Shown: positions 24,207 through 33,440 of the stretch, piece after piece | Position numbering within the stretch: the stretch's first letter is position 1 | Layout: each line of letters begins with the position of its first letter | Assembly (NCBI GenBank): GCA_018608405.1 | Contig: JABAZP010000007.1 | Coordinates: 26,706-64,774 of the forward strand | Direction: 5' to 3' | DNA: 38,069 nt | From: Flavobacteriales bacterium | GTDB lineage: Bacteria; Bacteroidota; Bacteroidia; Flavobacteriales_E; Vicingaceae | Made by a program: the position numbers and the translations under genes | The notes under the pieces: model-generated | The model's input: the letters and a program-made list of their open reading frames with translations, nothing else | What the model was told of the DNA's origin: nothing | Databases searched by the model: none

Positions 24207-26591
24207 ATGAAAAATGTAGTACTTCTTGTGCTTGTTTGCTTTTCAGTGTGCTCAGCCGCTCAATCTATTCAGGGGGTAATATTAGATGAGAAAGGTGATG
24301 GACTTCCTTTTGCTACTTTGCAATTGTTTAAATCCGACAGTTCCGTTCAAAAGGTAGAGACTACTAGGGCAGATGGAACATTTCGATTCGTCAACTTGAA
24401 TGATAACAATTACCGATTGGTAGTTTCTTTCATTGGCTATCAGCGAAAAACTGTTTTGATTGACTTAGCAAACGATAAAGGCATATTGGGTAAAGTAGCT
24501 CTTACTAAAACTAGCAAAGAAATAGGGGAGGTTACAATTACAACTGAAAAGCCCATGATTCAAGTAGAGGCTGATAAAACGATATTTAACGTCTCTCAAA
24601 ATATATCTACAACCGGGGATAACGGAGTTGAACTTTTGAGGAAAGCACCTGGATTACAAGTTGATAGTGATGATAACATTATTTTAGAAGGAAAGCAGGG
24701 AATAAACGTTTATGTAAATGGCAAGCAAACCTATTTACAAGGACAAGACCTTACTAACTACTTAAAAAGTCTTCGAGCAGAAGAAATTGAGAAGATTGAG
24801 ATCATTACACAACCTTCTTCCAAATACGATGCAGCAGGAAGTGCAGGTATATTAAATATAGTTTTAAAGCGAGAAAAAGGACTGGGAACAAAAGGTACTA
24901 TCACGAATTCATTAACGTATGGCGACTTTTTTAGAAATAGCACCACACTGAACGTAAATCATCGAAGTAAAAAGTTTGCGCTATTTGGAAATGCTTCTCA
25001 TTACGATGGCACGAGTACAGGTTTTTTCAACATCAAGAGAATTCAGAATGGTATTGTGTTAGATGGAGAAACAGATTCAGAAAATTCCAGTTTAAATGAC
25101 CGATTAAATGTTGGTGGAGATTACTACATGTCTGATTTTAGTACCATTAGTGTGAGCGTAAATGGAAGTAGAAATGTGAGAGATGCATTTTCTTTATCGA
25201 ATACAGATATACTTGGAGTAAACAGCACTGCTGTAGACAGTATTTTAAGAGCACCTAATAAAGACGATTCAGAGACGTACAACATTACCACCAATGTCAA
25301 TTATACCTACAAGGACACAAATGACCGCATGTTTAGTGTGGACTTAGATTATGTCTATTTCTCTAAAGAACAAGAAACTTCTCAACCTAACTTTTACGTT
25401 AATCCAAGTAATGATAATATTACTAGTGAGAATATTAACTTTCAGGAAACTCCAATTAATATTGACGTGTATTCTGCGAAAACAGATTACGAGCAAAAGT
25501 TGTGGAAAGGTACGTTAAGTGTTGGCGCAAAAATTTCTCAAGTGGAGACAAACAATACTTTCAATTTCTTCAACATTGAGAATGGGCAACAGTCTTTAAA
25601 TGAAAATCGTTCCAATACATTTGATTACGAAGAACAAATAATTGCCGGTTACTTCAATTACAAGTTCAACATAAAAAAAGTTAATCTGCAGTTTGGATTA
25701 AGAGCAGAGCATACCAATTCTGATGGAGTATTAACTGCCTTCTCTGAGCAAGATAACAAAACAGTAAAGCGTAGCTACTTAAATTGGTTTCCTTCAGGAG
25801 GTGTGTCTTATTCTCCCAATAGAAACAACAGTTTAGCCCTGGTGTATAGCAGAAGGATTGCTCGCCCAAACTATGAAAATTTAAATCCATTCGAATCTCA
25901 AATAAATGAGTTGAGCTTTAGAAAAGGCAATCCCTTCCTACAACCTCAGTTTACAGAGAACATTAAAATTTCAAACACCTATAAATATCGCTTAACAACG
26001 AGCTTCACGTATTCTTACGTATCAGACTTTTTTGCAGAGGTGACAGAGGCAGATGGAGAAGCAAGAGGTTTCATTCAAACACAGAATGTGGCGGATAACC
26101 AAGTGTATAATTTTAGTTTAAGCTACCCATTTAAGATAAATGAATGGTGGAATGTATACTTAAGTTCTTATGCCTATTATACCAGTTTTACGGCCAATAA
26201 TCCTTCATTCATTCCGATTGATCAGTTTATTTACGGTGGTTTTGGTTCGTCTTCTTTTAGCTTGCCCAAGTCTTATAAATTAGAGGTAAGCGGATGGTAT
26301 AGCAGCCCATCTATTTGGAGAGGAACTTTTAGAACAAAAAGTATGGGAGCCTTCAGTATTGCTGCAAGTAAAAGCTATAAAAATTGGACTGGCAAACTAT
26401 CCTTTAACGATATTCTTTTTACAAGTTTTTGGCGTGCAGAGAACGAATTCGCGGGTGTTAGCATAACAGGTTCAGGTGGAAGTGACAGTAGGAACGTGAC
26501 CTTATTTTTGAGCTACGCCTTTGGACAAAAGGATGTTAAAGAAAAACGCAGAAGGGAGTCAGGTTCTGAAGATGAGCAAAATAGACTTTAG
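24207..26591 (+). CDS. TonB-dependent-receptor-like outer-membrane beta-barrel protein
   Basis: A 794-residue outer-membrane protein. The ATG at 24207 begins signal peptide MKNVVLLVLVCFSVCSAAQ; a TTG at 24189 is in frame but adds only an unlikely hexapeptide. Next comes a carboxypeptidase-regulatory-like domain (about 20-100, IQGVILDEKGDGLPFATLQL and FVNLNDNNYRLVVSFIGYQ), a plug domain (about 120-215, VELLRKAPGLQVDSDDNIIL, VYVNGKQTY, IEIITQPSSKYDAAGSAGILNI, the last typical of the family), and a large barrel with repeated YxY strands to the C terminus. The last residues DVKEKRRRESGSEDEQNRL are charged and extend beyond the final strand SLFLSYAFG, as in the OMP_b-brl_3 group. No TonB box was identified and substrate is unknown. 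No partner SusD-like gene follows, so it is not a classical PUL receptor. Confidence 0.85.
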   Translation: MKNVVLLVLVCFSVCSAAQSIQGVILDEKGDGLPFATLQLFKSDSSVQKVETTRADGTFRFVNLNDNNYRLVVSFIGYQRKTVLIDLANDKGILGKVALTKTSKEIGEVTITTEKPMIQVEADKTIFNVSQNISTTGDNGVELLRKAPGLQVDSDDNIILEGKQGINVYVNGKQTYLQGQDLTNYLKSLRAEEIEKIEIITQPSSKYDAAGSAGILNIVLKREKGLGTKGTITNSLTYGDFFRNSTTLNVNHRSKKFALFGNASHYDGTSTGFFNIKRIQNGIVLDGETDSENSSLNDRLNVGGDYYMSDFSTISVSVNGSRNVRDAFSLSNTDILGVNSTAVDSILRAPNKDDSETYNITTNVNYTYKDTNDRMFSVDLDYVYFSKEQETSQPNFYVNPSNDNITSENINFQETPINIDVYSAKTDYEQKLWKGTLSVGAKISQVETNNTFNFFNIENGQQSLNENRSNTFDYEEQIIAGYFNYKFNIKKVNLQFGLRAEHTNSDGVLTAFSEQDNKTVKRSYLNWFPSGGVSYSPNRNNSLALVYSRRIARPNYENLNPFESQINELSFRKGNPFLQPQFTENIKISNTYKYRLTTSFTYSYVSDFFAEVTEADGEARGFIQTQNVADNQVYNFSLSYPFKINEWWNVYLSSYAYYTSFTANNPSFIPIDQFIYGGFGSSSFSLPKSYKLEVSGWYSSPSIWRGTFRTKSMGAFSIAASKSYKNWTGKLSFNDILFTSFWRAENEFAGVSITGSGGSDSRNVTLFLSYAFGQKDVKEKRRRESGSEDEQNRL

Positions 26592-26712
26592 AAATAGACA
26601 ATTACGATTGTCGAATTATGAATTACCTGAACCTCTTTAATTGACGTCCTGTATATTAATCACTTATAAATTTTTCAAAAAGAAGGTGATAGCTCAGAGC
26701 ACGAGGTGAAAT

Positions 26713-27225
26713 TTACCCTCTTGGCTTTTTATACAAAGGAACAGTGCTGCAAGGCTCACCGTACATTAATATTTTTGCAACAGGTTGAAGTATTTCGGTA
26801 ATTCGAACATAGGCTGAAGCAGGCACTGCTTTTCCGCTGCATCCCTTAATAACTACTCTAGCATCTATGTAATCGTCAGTGTTAACCTTTGAAAGCGCCT
26901 CATCGAATAGCACATTTTCTAATTCGTTAAGACCTCCAAATACAACTTTCTTTGCAAAAGGCGCGAGCTTTATCGTTAATAGCATATATGCCCAAGTTGG
27001 AACAATCGCGTCAACTGAACAATAAATTGCAACGTATTTATCTTGGTATTGAGACCAATCGTGCTCTTTCACAAATTCTCGAAAATCTTTTTCTTTGAGT
27101 GCGATTTCTTGCCAAAGGTTGTCTTTTATGTCATACAGCACGCGTTCGCCTTCAGGAAATAAATCCTCTAGGTTGAACGTAATTAAGCCACTGTTGGCTA
27201 CTCTGTTTACAATTTCTTCTGACAT
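26713..27225 (-). CDS. DUF2480 protein, last gene of the suf operon
   Basis: A 170-residue soluble protein of the DUF2480 family, found mainly in Bacteroidota. The sequence has EEIVNRVANSGLITFNLEDLFP at the N terminus, VPTWAYMLLTIKLAPFAKKVVFGG in the centre, VVIKGCSGKAVPASAYVRITE and YGEPCSTVPLYKKP at the C terminus. Two conserved cysteines (KGCSGK and GEPCST) stand out. The family function is unknown; its place behind sufT, separated by 100 bp, and its recurrence beside suf genes in related genomes suggest a role in Fe-S maturation. The 100-bp gap may hold its own promoter, though no TAnnTTTG was seen. Confidence 0.88.
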   Translation of the reverse strand: MSEEIVNRVANSGLITFNLEDLFPEGERVLYDIKDNLWQEIALKEKDFREFVKEHDWSQYQDKYVAIYCSVDAIVPTWAYMLLTIKLAPFAKKVVFGGLNELENVLFDEALSKVNTDDYIDARVVIKGCSGKAVPASAYVRITEILQPVAKILMYGEPCSTVPLYKKPRG

Positions 27226-27325
27226 TTATTTTAATTAATAATTGGAATGTAATAGTTGGCGATTTTCTTTTATAATTTATTAATAGCGCATGTGTCTCTC
27301 AATAATTATCCGTGCACATTGTGCA

Positions 27326-27661
27326 CTACATGAAACCTAATTCAAATTTTGCCTCTTCGCTCATCATGTCTTTATCCCAAGTAGGGTCCCAAACAATCTC
27401 TACCTCTGCTGTTTTTACACACCAACAACTTTCTGCTTTAACACGAACTTCTTCCGGTAAACTCTCTGCAACTGGGCAGTTAGGAGAGGTTAAGGTCATT
27501 TCAATTTTAACGTTGAACTCATCATCAACAATCACAAAGTAAATTAAACCTAAATCGTAAATATTTACCGGTATTTCGGGATCATAAATGGTTTTTAATA
27601 CATCAATTACCTGATTTTCTACATTTTTCTTTGAAAGGTCTTTTACGTTCTTTTCAGCCAT
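27326..27661 (-). CDS. sufT: SufT-like MIP18/DUF59 Fe-S assembly protein
   Basis: A 111-residue DUF59/MIP18 protein: IYDPEIPVNIYDLGLIYFV, VKIEMTLTSPNCPVAESLPEEV and an acidic tail ending in KFELGFM. The motif DPEIPVNIYDLGLIY and the Cys of SPNCPVA are the family signature. Bacterial members assist maturation or transfer of Fe-S clusters together with SUF. It follows sufE by three bases, so it is part of the operon. Confidence 0.9.
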   Translation of the reverse strand: MAEKNVKDLSKKNVENQVIDVLKTIYDPEIPVNIYDLGLIYFVIVDDEFNVKIEMTLTSPNCPVAESLPEEVRVKAESCWCVKTAEVEIVWDPTWDKDMMSEEAKFELGFM

Positions 27662-27664
27662 GTC

Positions 27665-28084
27665 TTATACTTTTGAAGAATATGCAATTGCATACATTTT
27701 CATTTGTTTCACCATGCTCACTAACCCATTTGAGCGAGTAGGAGAGAGGTGTTCTTTTAATCCAACTTTATCTATAAAGTAAAGTTCAGATTCCATAATT
27801 TCTTTTGGAGAGGAGTCTGTTAAAACTCGGATCATTAACGAGATAATTCCTTTCGTAATAATTGCGTCACTATCAGCTGTAAATTGAATTTTTGAATCAT
27901 TCATATCGGCAGCTAACCAAACTCTCGATTGACAGCCTTTTATAATGTTCTCCTCTATTTTTTTAGCTTCCTCAGTTAACGGAAGTTCTTTACCTAATGA
28001 AATCAAGTATTCGTACTTGTCCATCCAGTCTTCGAACATTTCGAATTCCTCAATTACTTCGTCTTGTCTTTCGTTAATCGTCAT
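27665..28084 (-). CDS. sufE: Cysteine desulfuration protein SufE
   Basis: A 139-residue SufE that receives persulfide sulfur from SufS and hands it to SufB. The ATG at 28084 shares its first base with the sufS stop (TAATG), which decides the start; the frame stays open upstream inside sufS but that extension is a shadow. Active Cys51 lies in IIKGCQSRVWL, and GIISLMIRVLTDSSPKEIME and FIDKVGLKEHLSPTRSNGL complete the family pattern. Length matches E. coli SufE (138). Confidence 0.95.
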   Translation of the reverse strand: MTINERQDEVIEEFEMFEDWMDKYEYLISLGKELPLTEEAKKIEENIIKGCQSRVWLAADMNDSKIQFTADSDAIITKGIISLMIRVLTDSSPKEIMESELYFIDKVGLKEHLSPTRSNGLVSMVKQMKMYAIAYSSKV

Positions 28085-29307
28085 TATACAAGCATTTTGA
28101 TGGCTCTGTTGAGAGCAGCAATTAATACGTCTACTTCTTCTTTGGTGTTGTAAAAAGCAAAACTCGCCCTTATCGTACCTTGAATTCCAAATCGGTTCAT
28201 TAACGGTTGTGTACAATGGTGACCTGTTCGCACTGCGATTCCCATTTTATCTACAATCACGCCGAGATCATAAGCGTGAACTCCTTCAACTATAAAGGAA
28301 ATAACTGAAGCTTTTTCACGCGCTTCACCAATTATTTTGAGGCCTTTAATTTTTTTTAATTCTGCTGTAGCATAGTTGAGTAACTCTTGTTCATGAACAT
28401 GTATTTCATCCCAATTTAAGCTAGTAATGTAATCTACAGCTGCTGCAGTAGCAATTCCCGCCGATATATTAGGCGTTCCTGCTTCAAATTTATGAGGCAA
28501 CTCATTGTAGGTAGTTTTTTCAAACGTTACCGTTTTAATCATATCGCCACCGCCTTGGTAAGGCGGTATTTTATCTAGCAATTCTTTTTTTCCGTAAAGA
28601 ACTCCAACACCTGTTGGGCCAAACATTTTATGTAATCCAAATACATAGAAATCAGCATCTAGGTCTCTTACATTGGGTGCAGCATGGGCAACTTGTTGCG
28701 CTCCATCTACCAATACTTTTGCGCCAACTTCGTGTGCTAATTTTATTATTTCTTTAACAGGATTAATGGTGCCTAGTGTGTTGCTAATGTGAACTAGAGC
28801 AACCATTTTTGTTTTTTCGGAGAGCATTTTTTTATATTCCTTCATCTGCAGTTCTCCTGCATCGTTCACCGGAATTACTTTAAGCTTTGCTTGCCTTTCG
28901 TCGCAAATCATTTGCCATGGAACTATGTTGGAGTGGTGCTCCATTTCCGTAATGATTACTTCGTCTCCCTTCTGTAAATGAAATCTACCCCAAGCATTAG
29001 AAATAATATTAACCCCGTCTGTGGTACCTTTTGTAAAAAGCACTTCTTCTGAAAGTTCTGCATTGATCCAATGCTGAATTTTTTTCCGAGCCTCTTCATA
29101 AGCAGTTGTAGCTACTTGACTTAAAGTGTGCACACCACGGTGAATGTTTGCATTGTCATGAGAATAATAGCTATTTATCGCATCTATGACCACCTGGGGC
29201 TTTTGAGAAGTGGCTCCATTGTCCAAGTAAACCAAAGGTTTACCATTTACTTCTCTTGAAAGTATTGGAAAATCTTTTCTTATGTCGTTTACGTTGAATT
29301 TTTTCAT
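28084..29307 (-). CDS. sufS: Cysteine desulfurase SufS
   Basis: A 407-residue group II cysteine desulfurase, a PLP enzyme releasing sulfur from cysteine as persulfide. N-terminal YLDNGATSQKPQ, EMEHHSNIVPWQ at 121-132, the PLP lysine Lys227 in FGLHKMFGPTGVGVLYG and the catalytic Cys365 in VRTGHHCTQPLM are all present. Length equals that of E. coli SufS (406). A 92-bp gap with a REP-like hairpin separates it from sufD. Confidence 0.97.
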   Translation of the reverse strand: MKKFNVNDIRKDFPILSREVNGKPLVYLDNGATSQKPQVVIDAINSYYSHDNANIHRGVHTLSQVATTAYEEARKKIQHWINAELSEEVLFTKGTTDGVNIISNAWGRFHLQKGDEVIITEMEHHSNIVPWQMICDERQAKLKVIPVNDAGELQMKEYKKMLSEKTKMVALVHISNTLGTINPVKEIIKLAHEVGAKVLVDGAQQVAHAAPNVRDLDADFYVFGLHKMFGPTGVGVLYGKKELLDKIPPYQGGGDMIKTVTFEKTTYNELPHKFEAGTPNISAGIATAAAVDYITSLNWDEIHVHEQELLNYATAELKKIKGLKIIGEAREKASVISFIVEGVHAYDLGVIVDKMGIAVRTGHHCTQPLMNRFGIQGTIRASFAFYNTKEEVDVLIAALNRAIKMLV

Positions 29308-29319
29308 ATAAATTAAAAA

Positions 29320-29390
29320 TTGTCACACTAAGCGGAGTCGAAGTGGACGATTTTGTTTTGTCTATGTTTCGACTCCGCTCAACATGACAA
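29320..29390. repeat. REP-like hairpin between sufD and sufS
   Basis: Arms at 29320-29343 and 29367-29390 share the perfect core AGCGGAGTCGAA / TTCGACTCCGCT and outer TTGTCA / TGACAA, with four mismatches between, giving a 24-bp imperfect stem and a 23-nt loop. The 92-bp gap 29308-29399 is otherwise AT-rich. TTCGACTCCGCT is reminiscent of short intergenic palindromes scattered in Bacteroidota genomes. No other copy was seen in the window. Confidence 0.7.
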
Positions 29391-29399
29391 AATAGAAAA

Positions 29400-30695
29400 C
29401 TATTTTATCCCTTGGTAATTATCGTCTATGTACTGCTCTATTTCTTCTTTAACAGATTCAACTCCAATTTGCTCAATAACGTCGGAAGCAAAAGCGTTTA
29501 CCAATACGGCTCGAGCGCTATCTTTCGACAAACCTCTTGCTCTCAAGTAAAAAAGTGCTTCTTCATCTAACTGACCAGTTGTTGAACCGTGACTGCACTT
29601 TACATCATCTGCATAAATTTCTAACTCTGGCTTTGAATTAATGGTTGCAGAATCCGTCATGACAATATTCGCATTCGATTGAAAAGCATTTGTTTTTTGT
29701 GCTTCTCGATGCACGAAAACTTTGCCGTTAAAAACCCCTGTTGAAGAATCTCCTAGAATTCCTTTGTACAATTCATGCGACTCGCCATTTGGCTCTCGAT
29801 GCAATAAGTAGGTATGGTTATCTACGTGCTGTTTTCCTTTTAAAGGATATAGCCCGTTCAAGTATGTCATCGTGTTTTTACCCAAGGAATCAATGTTCAG
29901 ATTGTTTCTAACGATTGCTCCATTTAAGGTAAAGGTGTTTATTTTAAAGGTGCTGTCATCCGCTTGAACCACTTGTTCTGTTGCAATTTGAAACGAATCA
30001 TCCGCTTCATTTTGAATCTTGTTAATTTCAAAATGCGCATTCTTTTCAATAAATAGTTCAGAAACCATGTTGGTAAATGAACCAGCGTTTGCTGTATTGA
30101 TGGTTTTTAATACCACTTTTACGTTGGCTCCTTGCTCTAAAAAAACAAAGTTTCTTGGATTCGATAGAATATTCGAATCGTCAACAAAATTTAAAATGTA
30201 ATACGGTTCTTCAGCTTGTACATTTTTTTCCACGTGCATAAAAGCCCCGTCTTGGTGATATGCTGAGTTTATTTGCGCAAAAATCTCATCCTTCTTTACC
30301 AGGGAATTGAATTTCTCCTTTAAAACACTACTGTTCTTCTTTGCTTCCGATAAGGAGCTAAACGTAACACCTACTTCCGATTCGAAAAAGCTCAGCTCTT
30401 CACTGTAAAAACCATTTATCAAAACAATGCAATTTTTACTCGGTACTGAGAGGTCAATTTCTACCTTATTTTCAGGTGCAGAAATACTATAGTCTCTCTT
30501 AATAATTTTATTGATTCTTGTGTACTTCCAATACTCCACTTTGGAAGTTGGAAACTCCAATCCTTCAATCGTATTTTTTGCTGCACTCCGAATGTCTTTC
30601 GAAAAATCTTCGTCAAAAGAAAAATCTAACAAATTAAAGTTTGACAAAAATGTATCTTTTGTAGACATCTTAACGGTTTCGTTCATTACTTCCAT
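29400..30695 (-). CDS. sufD: Fe-S cluster scaffold subunit SufD
   Basis: A 431-residue SufD, partner of SufB in the SufBC2D scaffold. It has the N-terminal helical part and a right-handed beta-helix core; the conserved C-terminal KCSHGSTTGQLDEEALFYLRARG (broken at KCSHGST, GQLDEEALFYLRARG) contains His369, equivalent to the E. coli SufD histidine that takes part in cluster assembly. The ATG at 30695 lies two bases after the sufC stop, with another possible Met at residue 4 or 10. Divergence from E. coli is expected in the N-terminal half. Confidence 0.95.
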   Translation of the reverse strand: MEVMNETVKMSTKDTFLSNFNLLDFSFDEDFSKDIRSAAKNTIEGLEFPTSKVEYWKYTRINKIIKRDYSISAPENKVEIDLSVPSKNCIVLINGFYSEELSFFESEVGVTFSSLSEAKKNSSVLKEKFNSLVKKDEIFAQINSAYHQDGAFMHVEKNVQAEEPYYILNFVDDSNILSNPRNFVFLEQGANVKVVLKTINTANAGSFTNMVSELFIEKNAHFEINKIQNEADDSFQIATEQVVQADDSTFKINTFTLNGAIVRNNLNIDSLGKNTMTYLNGLYPLKGKQHVDNHTYLLHREPNGESHELYKGILGDSSTGVFNGKVFVHREAQKTNAFQSNANIVMTDSATINSKPELEIYADDVKCSHGSTTGQLDEEALFYLRARGLSKDSARAVLVNAFASDVIEQIGVESVKEEIEQYIDDNYQGIK

Positions 30696-30697
30696 AC

Positions 30698-31459
30698 CTA
30701 TGCTGAAACTTCTTCTAAATCTTTAATAATCCAGTCGTAACCTTTTTCTTCTAACTCCAAAGCGAGTTCTTTTGGACCTGTTTTTACAATTCTACCTTGG
30801 TACAATACGTGCACAAAATCCGGCACAATGTAATCCAATAACCTTTGGTAATGAGTTATTACAATAGAGGCATTGTCTTTCGTTTTAAGTTGATTCACAC
30901 CATTGGCGACAACTCTCAAAGCATCAATGTCTAATCCTGAATCCGTCTCGTCTAAAACAGATAATTTGGGATCAAGCATAGCCATTTGAAAAATCTCATT
31001 TCGTTTCTTTTCTCCGCCTGAAAACCCTTCGTTCACTGAACGGTTGGCTAATCGACCATCTAGTTCCACTAATTTTGACTTGTCTTTTACTCTTTTTAAG
31101 AAGTCTTTTGCTGCCATTGGCTCTTCGCCTCTTTTCTCTCTCGCTTCGTTAATGGCAGTTTTCAAAAAGTTGATGTTACTCACCCCAGGGATCTCAACAG
31201 GATATTGAAAAGCTAAAAACAAGCCGGCTCTGGAACGATCTTCCGGCTCCATATCTAATAGGTCATTTCCTAAAAAGTCCACAGAACCCTCTGTTACTTC
31301 GTATTCATCTCTTCCCGCTAAAACACTAGCTAGGGTACTTTTACCGGAACCATTTGGCCCCATAATCGCATGAATTTCTCCAGCCTTTACTTCAAGGTTA
31401 ATTCCTCTTAAAATTTCTGTTCCTTCTATGGAAGCGTGCAAATTCTTTATCTTAATCAT
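30698..31459 (-). CDS. sufC: Fe-S assembly ATPase SufC
   Basis: A 253-residue ABC-type ATPase of the SUF complex. Walker A GPNGSGKST is at 34-42, the signature SGGEKKR at 147-153, and Walker B LSVLDETDSGLD at 166-177, followed by VITHYQRLLDYI with the switch His. These match SufC, whose ATPase activity drives a conformational change in SufBD. sufC starts 164 bp after sufB, an unusually long gap for this operon and one that contains a hairpin. Confidence 0.97.
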   Translation of the reverse strand: MIKIKNLHASIEGTEILRGINLEVKAGEIHAIMGPNGSGKSTLASVLAGRDEYEVTEGSVDFLGNDLLDMEPEDRSRAGLFLAFQYPVEIPGVSNINFLKTAINEAREKRGEEPMAAKDFLKRVKDKSKLVELDGRLANRSVNEGFSGGEKKRNEIFQMAMLDPKLSVLDETDSGLDIDALRVVANGVNQLKTKDNASIVITHYQRLLDYIVPDFVHVLYQGRIVKTGPKELALELEEKGYDWIIKDLEEVSA

Positions 31460-31562
31460 TTCGAATTTTTAATTTTTAATCTTTAATTCTGAATCTTTTG
31501 CTTAGAAGAGTTCTTGTTTCATCAAGAATTAAAATGTTTTTATTTGGTTTGTTCGTTTAATG

Positions 31563-31609
31563 ATTTTTAATGTGGAGTGATTAAGAATTAAAAACTCAAC
31601 ATTAAAAAT
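31563..31609. repeat. Intercistronic hairpin between sufB and sufC
   Basis: ATTTTTAATGT (31563-31573) and ACATTAAAAAT (31599-31609) are perfect 11-bp inverted arms; after one mismatch GAGT and ACTC extend the stem by four. It lies 15 bp after the sufB stop in the transcribed direction. It lacks a following U tract, so a full terminator is unlikely; partial termination, RNA processing or 3'-end protection of the sufAB segment would fit. The rest of 31460-31623 is AT-rich with no gene. Confidence 0.55.
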
Positions 31610-31623
31610 TTTGGGTAGCAATG

Positions 31624-33066
31624 CTAACCCACACTTCCTTCTAAACTGATTTCTAATAATTTTTGAGCTTCAACGGCAAACTCCATAGGTAATTGGTTTA
31701 AAACCTCCTTGCAATAACCGTTCACAATTAGGTTAATGGCAGTCGTTTCGTCCATCCCTCGTTGCTTACAATAGAATATTTGGTCTTCGCCAATTTTGGA
31801 TGTGGTTGCTTCATGTTCTACTTTAGAACTTTGGTTGCCAACTTCAATGTAGGGGAAAGTGTGGGCTCCGCAATTGTTACCCATTAACAAGGAGTCACAC
31901 TGGGTGAAGTTTCTTGCATTGGTTGCTCCTTTGTTAATTTTTACCAAACCACGGTAAGAGTTTTGAGCTTGACCTGCAGAAATACCTTTCGAAATAATGG
32001 TACTCTTTGTGTTTTTACCCAAGTGAATCATTTTCGATCCCGTATCCGCCTGCTGATGATTTGAAGTAACTGCCACCGAGTAAAATTCTCCAATAGAATT
32101 GTTTCCTTTCAATATACAGCCTGGATATTTCCAAGTAACCGCAGAGCCGGTTTCTACTTGTGTCCATGAGATTTTAGAATTTTCCATACACAAGCCTCGC
32201 TTTGTCACAAAGTTGTAAATCCCACCTTTTCCTTCTTTGCTACCAGGGTACCAGTTCTGAATAGTCGAATATTTAATCTCTGCATTGTCTAGCGCTACTA
32301 ACTCCACCACAGCAGCATGCAACTGATTTTCATCTCGCATAGGCGCCGTACAACCTTCTAGATAACTAACATAACTACCTTCATCTGCCACTACTAACGT
32401 CCTTTCAAACTGACCAGTATTGGCTTCGTTAATTCGGAAGTAGGTTGATAATTCCATTGGGCATTTAGTGCCTTTTGGGATGTAACAGAAAGAACCATCG
32501 GTAAATACTGCTGAATTCAGAGTAGCGTAAAAGTTATCGGTAGTTGGCACCACAGTACCTAAGTATTTTCTAACCAATTCTGGGTGTTCCTGAACTGCTT
32601 CGCTAAAAGAGCAAAAAATAATTCCCAATTCTCCTAGTTTCTTTTTAAAAGAAGTAGCTACGGAAACCGAATCAACTACCACGTCCACTGCAACACCGGT
32701 CAACCGCTCTTGCTCTTCAATGGAAATTCCTAGTTTTTTAAAGGTCTCCAATAACTCAGGATCTACTTCATCTAAACTGTCCAATTGTTTTTTAGGCTTG
32801 GGAGCAGAATAGTAGTGTAAATCTTGAAAGTCTGGTTTCGGGTAACCCAAATGCGCCCAATTCGGCTCTTCCATTGTTTGCCAAATTCGTAAAGCGTTTA
32901 AGCGATACTCTAATAACCATTCTGGTTCCTTTTTCTTTGCTGAGATAAAACGAATAATATCTTCGTTTAACCCCTTGGGAGCTTGGTCTGAATCCATCTC
33001 CGTGTAGAATCCATACTTGTACTCACTATTGGTAACCTCTTCTAATAATTGATCTTCGTTTTGCAT
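31624..33066 (-). CDS. sufB: Fe-S cluster scaffold subunit SufB
   Basis: A 480-residue SufB on which new Fe-S clusters are built from SufE-borne sulfur. The C-terminal beta-helix holds Cys390 in [10 protein letters not shown] and His418-Glu419 in KVEHEAT; the 28-residue spacing to the histidine equals that of E. coli Cys405 and His433, supporting a working assembly site. Other blocks are [42 protein letters not shown] and the [17 protein letters not shown] tail (shown in pieces). Starts 12 bp after the sufA stop. Confidence 0.97.
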   Translation of the reverse strand: MQNEDQLLEEVTNSEYKYGFYTEMDSDQAPKGLNEDIIRFISAKKKEPEWLLEYRLNALRIWQTMEEPNWAHLGYPKPDFQDLHYYSAPKPKKQLDSLDEVDPELLETFKKLGISIEEQERLTGVAVDVVVDSVSVATSFKKKLGELGIIFCSFSEAVQEHPELVRKYLGTVVPTTDNFYATLNSAVFTDGSFCYIPKGTKCPMELSTYFRINEANTGQFERTLVVADEGSYVSYLEGCTAPMRDENQLHAAVVELVALDNAEIKYSTIQNWYPGSKEGKGGIYNFVTKRGLCMENSKISWTQVETGSAVTWKYPGCILKGNNSIGEFYSVAVTSNHQQADTGSKMIHLGKNTKSTIISKGISAGQAQNSYRGLVKINKGATNARNFTQCDSLLMGNNCGAHTFPYIEVGNQSSKVEHEATTSKIGEDQIFYCKQRGMDETTAINLIVNGYCKEVLNQLPMEFAVEAQKLLEISLEGSVG

Positions 33067-33078
33067 GTATTTTAATTT

Positions 33079-33405
33079 TTAGATAGAGAAACTTTCACCA
33101 CATCCACATGTTCTTGAGGCATTTGGATTGTTAAAACTAAATCCCTTTCCATTCAAGCCATCTGTAAAATCCAATTCTGTTCCTACTAAATATAAAACGC
33201 TCTTTTTATCTACAACAATTCTTACGTTGTTGTCTTCTATTACTTTATCTTCTTCTTTCAATTCAGAATCAAAGTCTAAGTTGTACATCAATCCTGAACA
33301 GCCGCCACCTTGAACCGCTACTCGAACAAATCGATCTTGTGCTTTTCCTTCGTCCGATAAAAGAGTCATTATCTTGTCTCTTGCTCTGTCGTTTACCTTA
33401 ATCAT
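33079..33405 (-). CDS. sufA: A-type Fe-S carrier (SufA/IscA family)
   Basis: A 108-residue A-type carrier that accepts Fe-S clusters from SufBCD and passes them to apo-proteins. The three cluster ligands are present: Cys36 in VQGGGCSGLMYNL and Cys100 and Cys102 in ASRTCGCGESF. First gene of the operon; its ATG lies 20 bp from a TAnnTTTG box. ErpA and IscA share the signature, so sufA is a context-based name. Confidence 0.93.
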   Translation of the reverse strand: MIKVNDRARDKIMTLLSDEGKAQDRFVRVAVQGGGCSGLMYNLDFDSELKEEDKVIEDNNVRIVVDKKSVLYLVGTELDFTDGLNGKGFSFNNPNASRTCGCGESFSI

Positions 33406-33425
33406 TTGCGCATTTTTTCTGTTGA

Positions 33426-33433
33426 CAAAGTTA
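33426..33433 (-). promoter_or_regulatory. TAnnTTTG promoter box of the suf operon
   Basis: On the - strand TAACTTTG matches the -7 consensus exactly, predicting a transcript start near 33422 and a leader of about 17 nt before the sufA ATG. Its -33 region is covered by the palindrome at 33441-33463. Confidence 0.6.
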
Positions 33434-33440
33434 ATTATCT

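Noticed and set aside
26592..26712. GACAAT-TACG-ATTGTC as a terminator after the receptor gene
   Set aside because: Six-base stem of low GC with no T tract; the 121-bp gap holds nothing else convincing.
28085..28216. N-terminal extension of sufE
   Set aside because: It lies wholly inside sufS in another frame, and the ATG at 28084 matches the family start.
31460..31623. Possible small gene in the sufB-sufC gap
   Set aside because: AT-rich with no start and frame of useful length; better explained by the hairpin.
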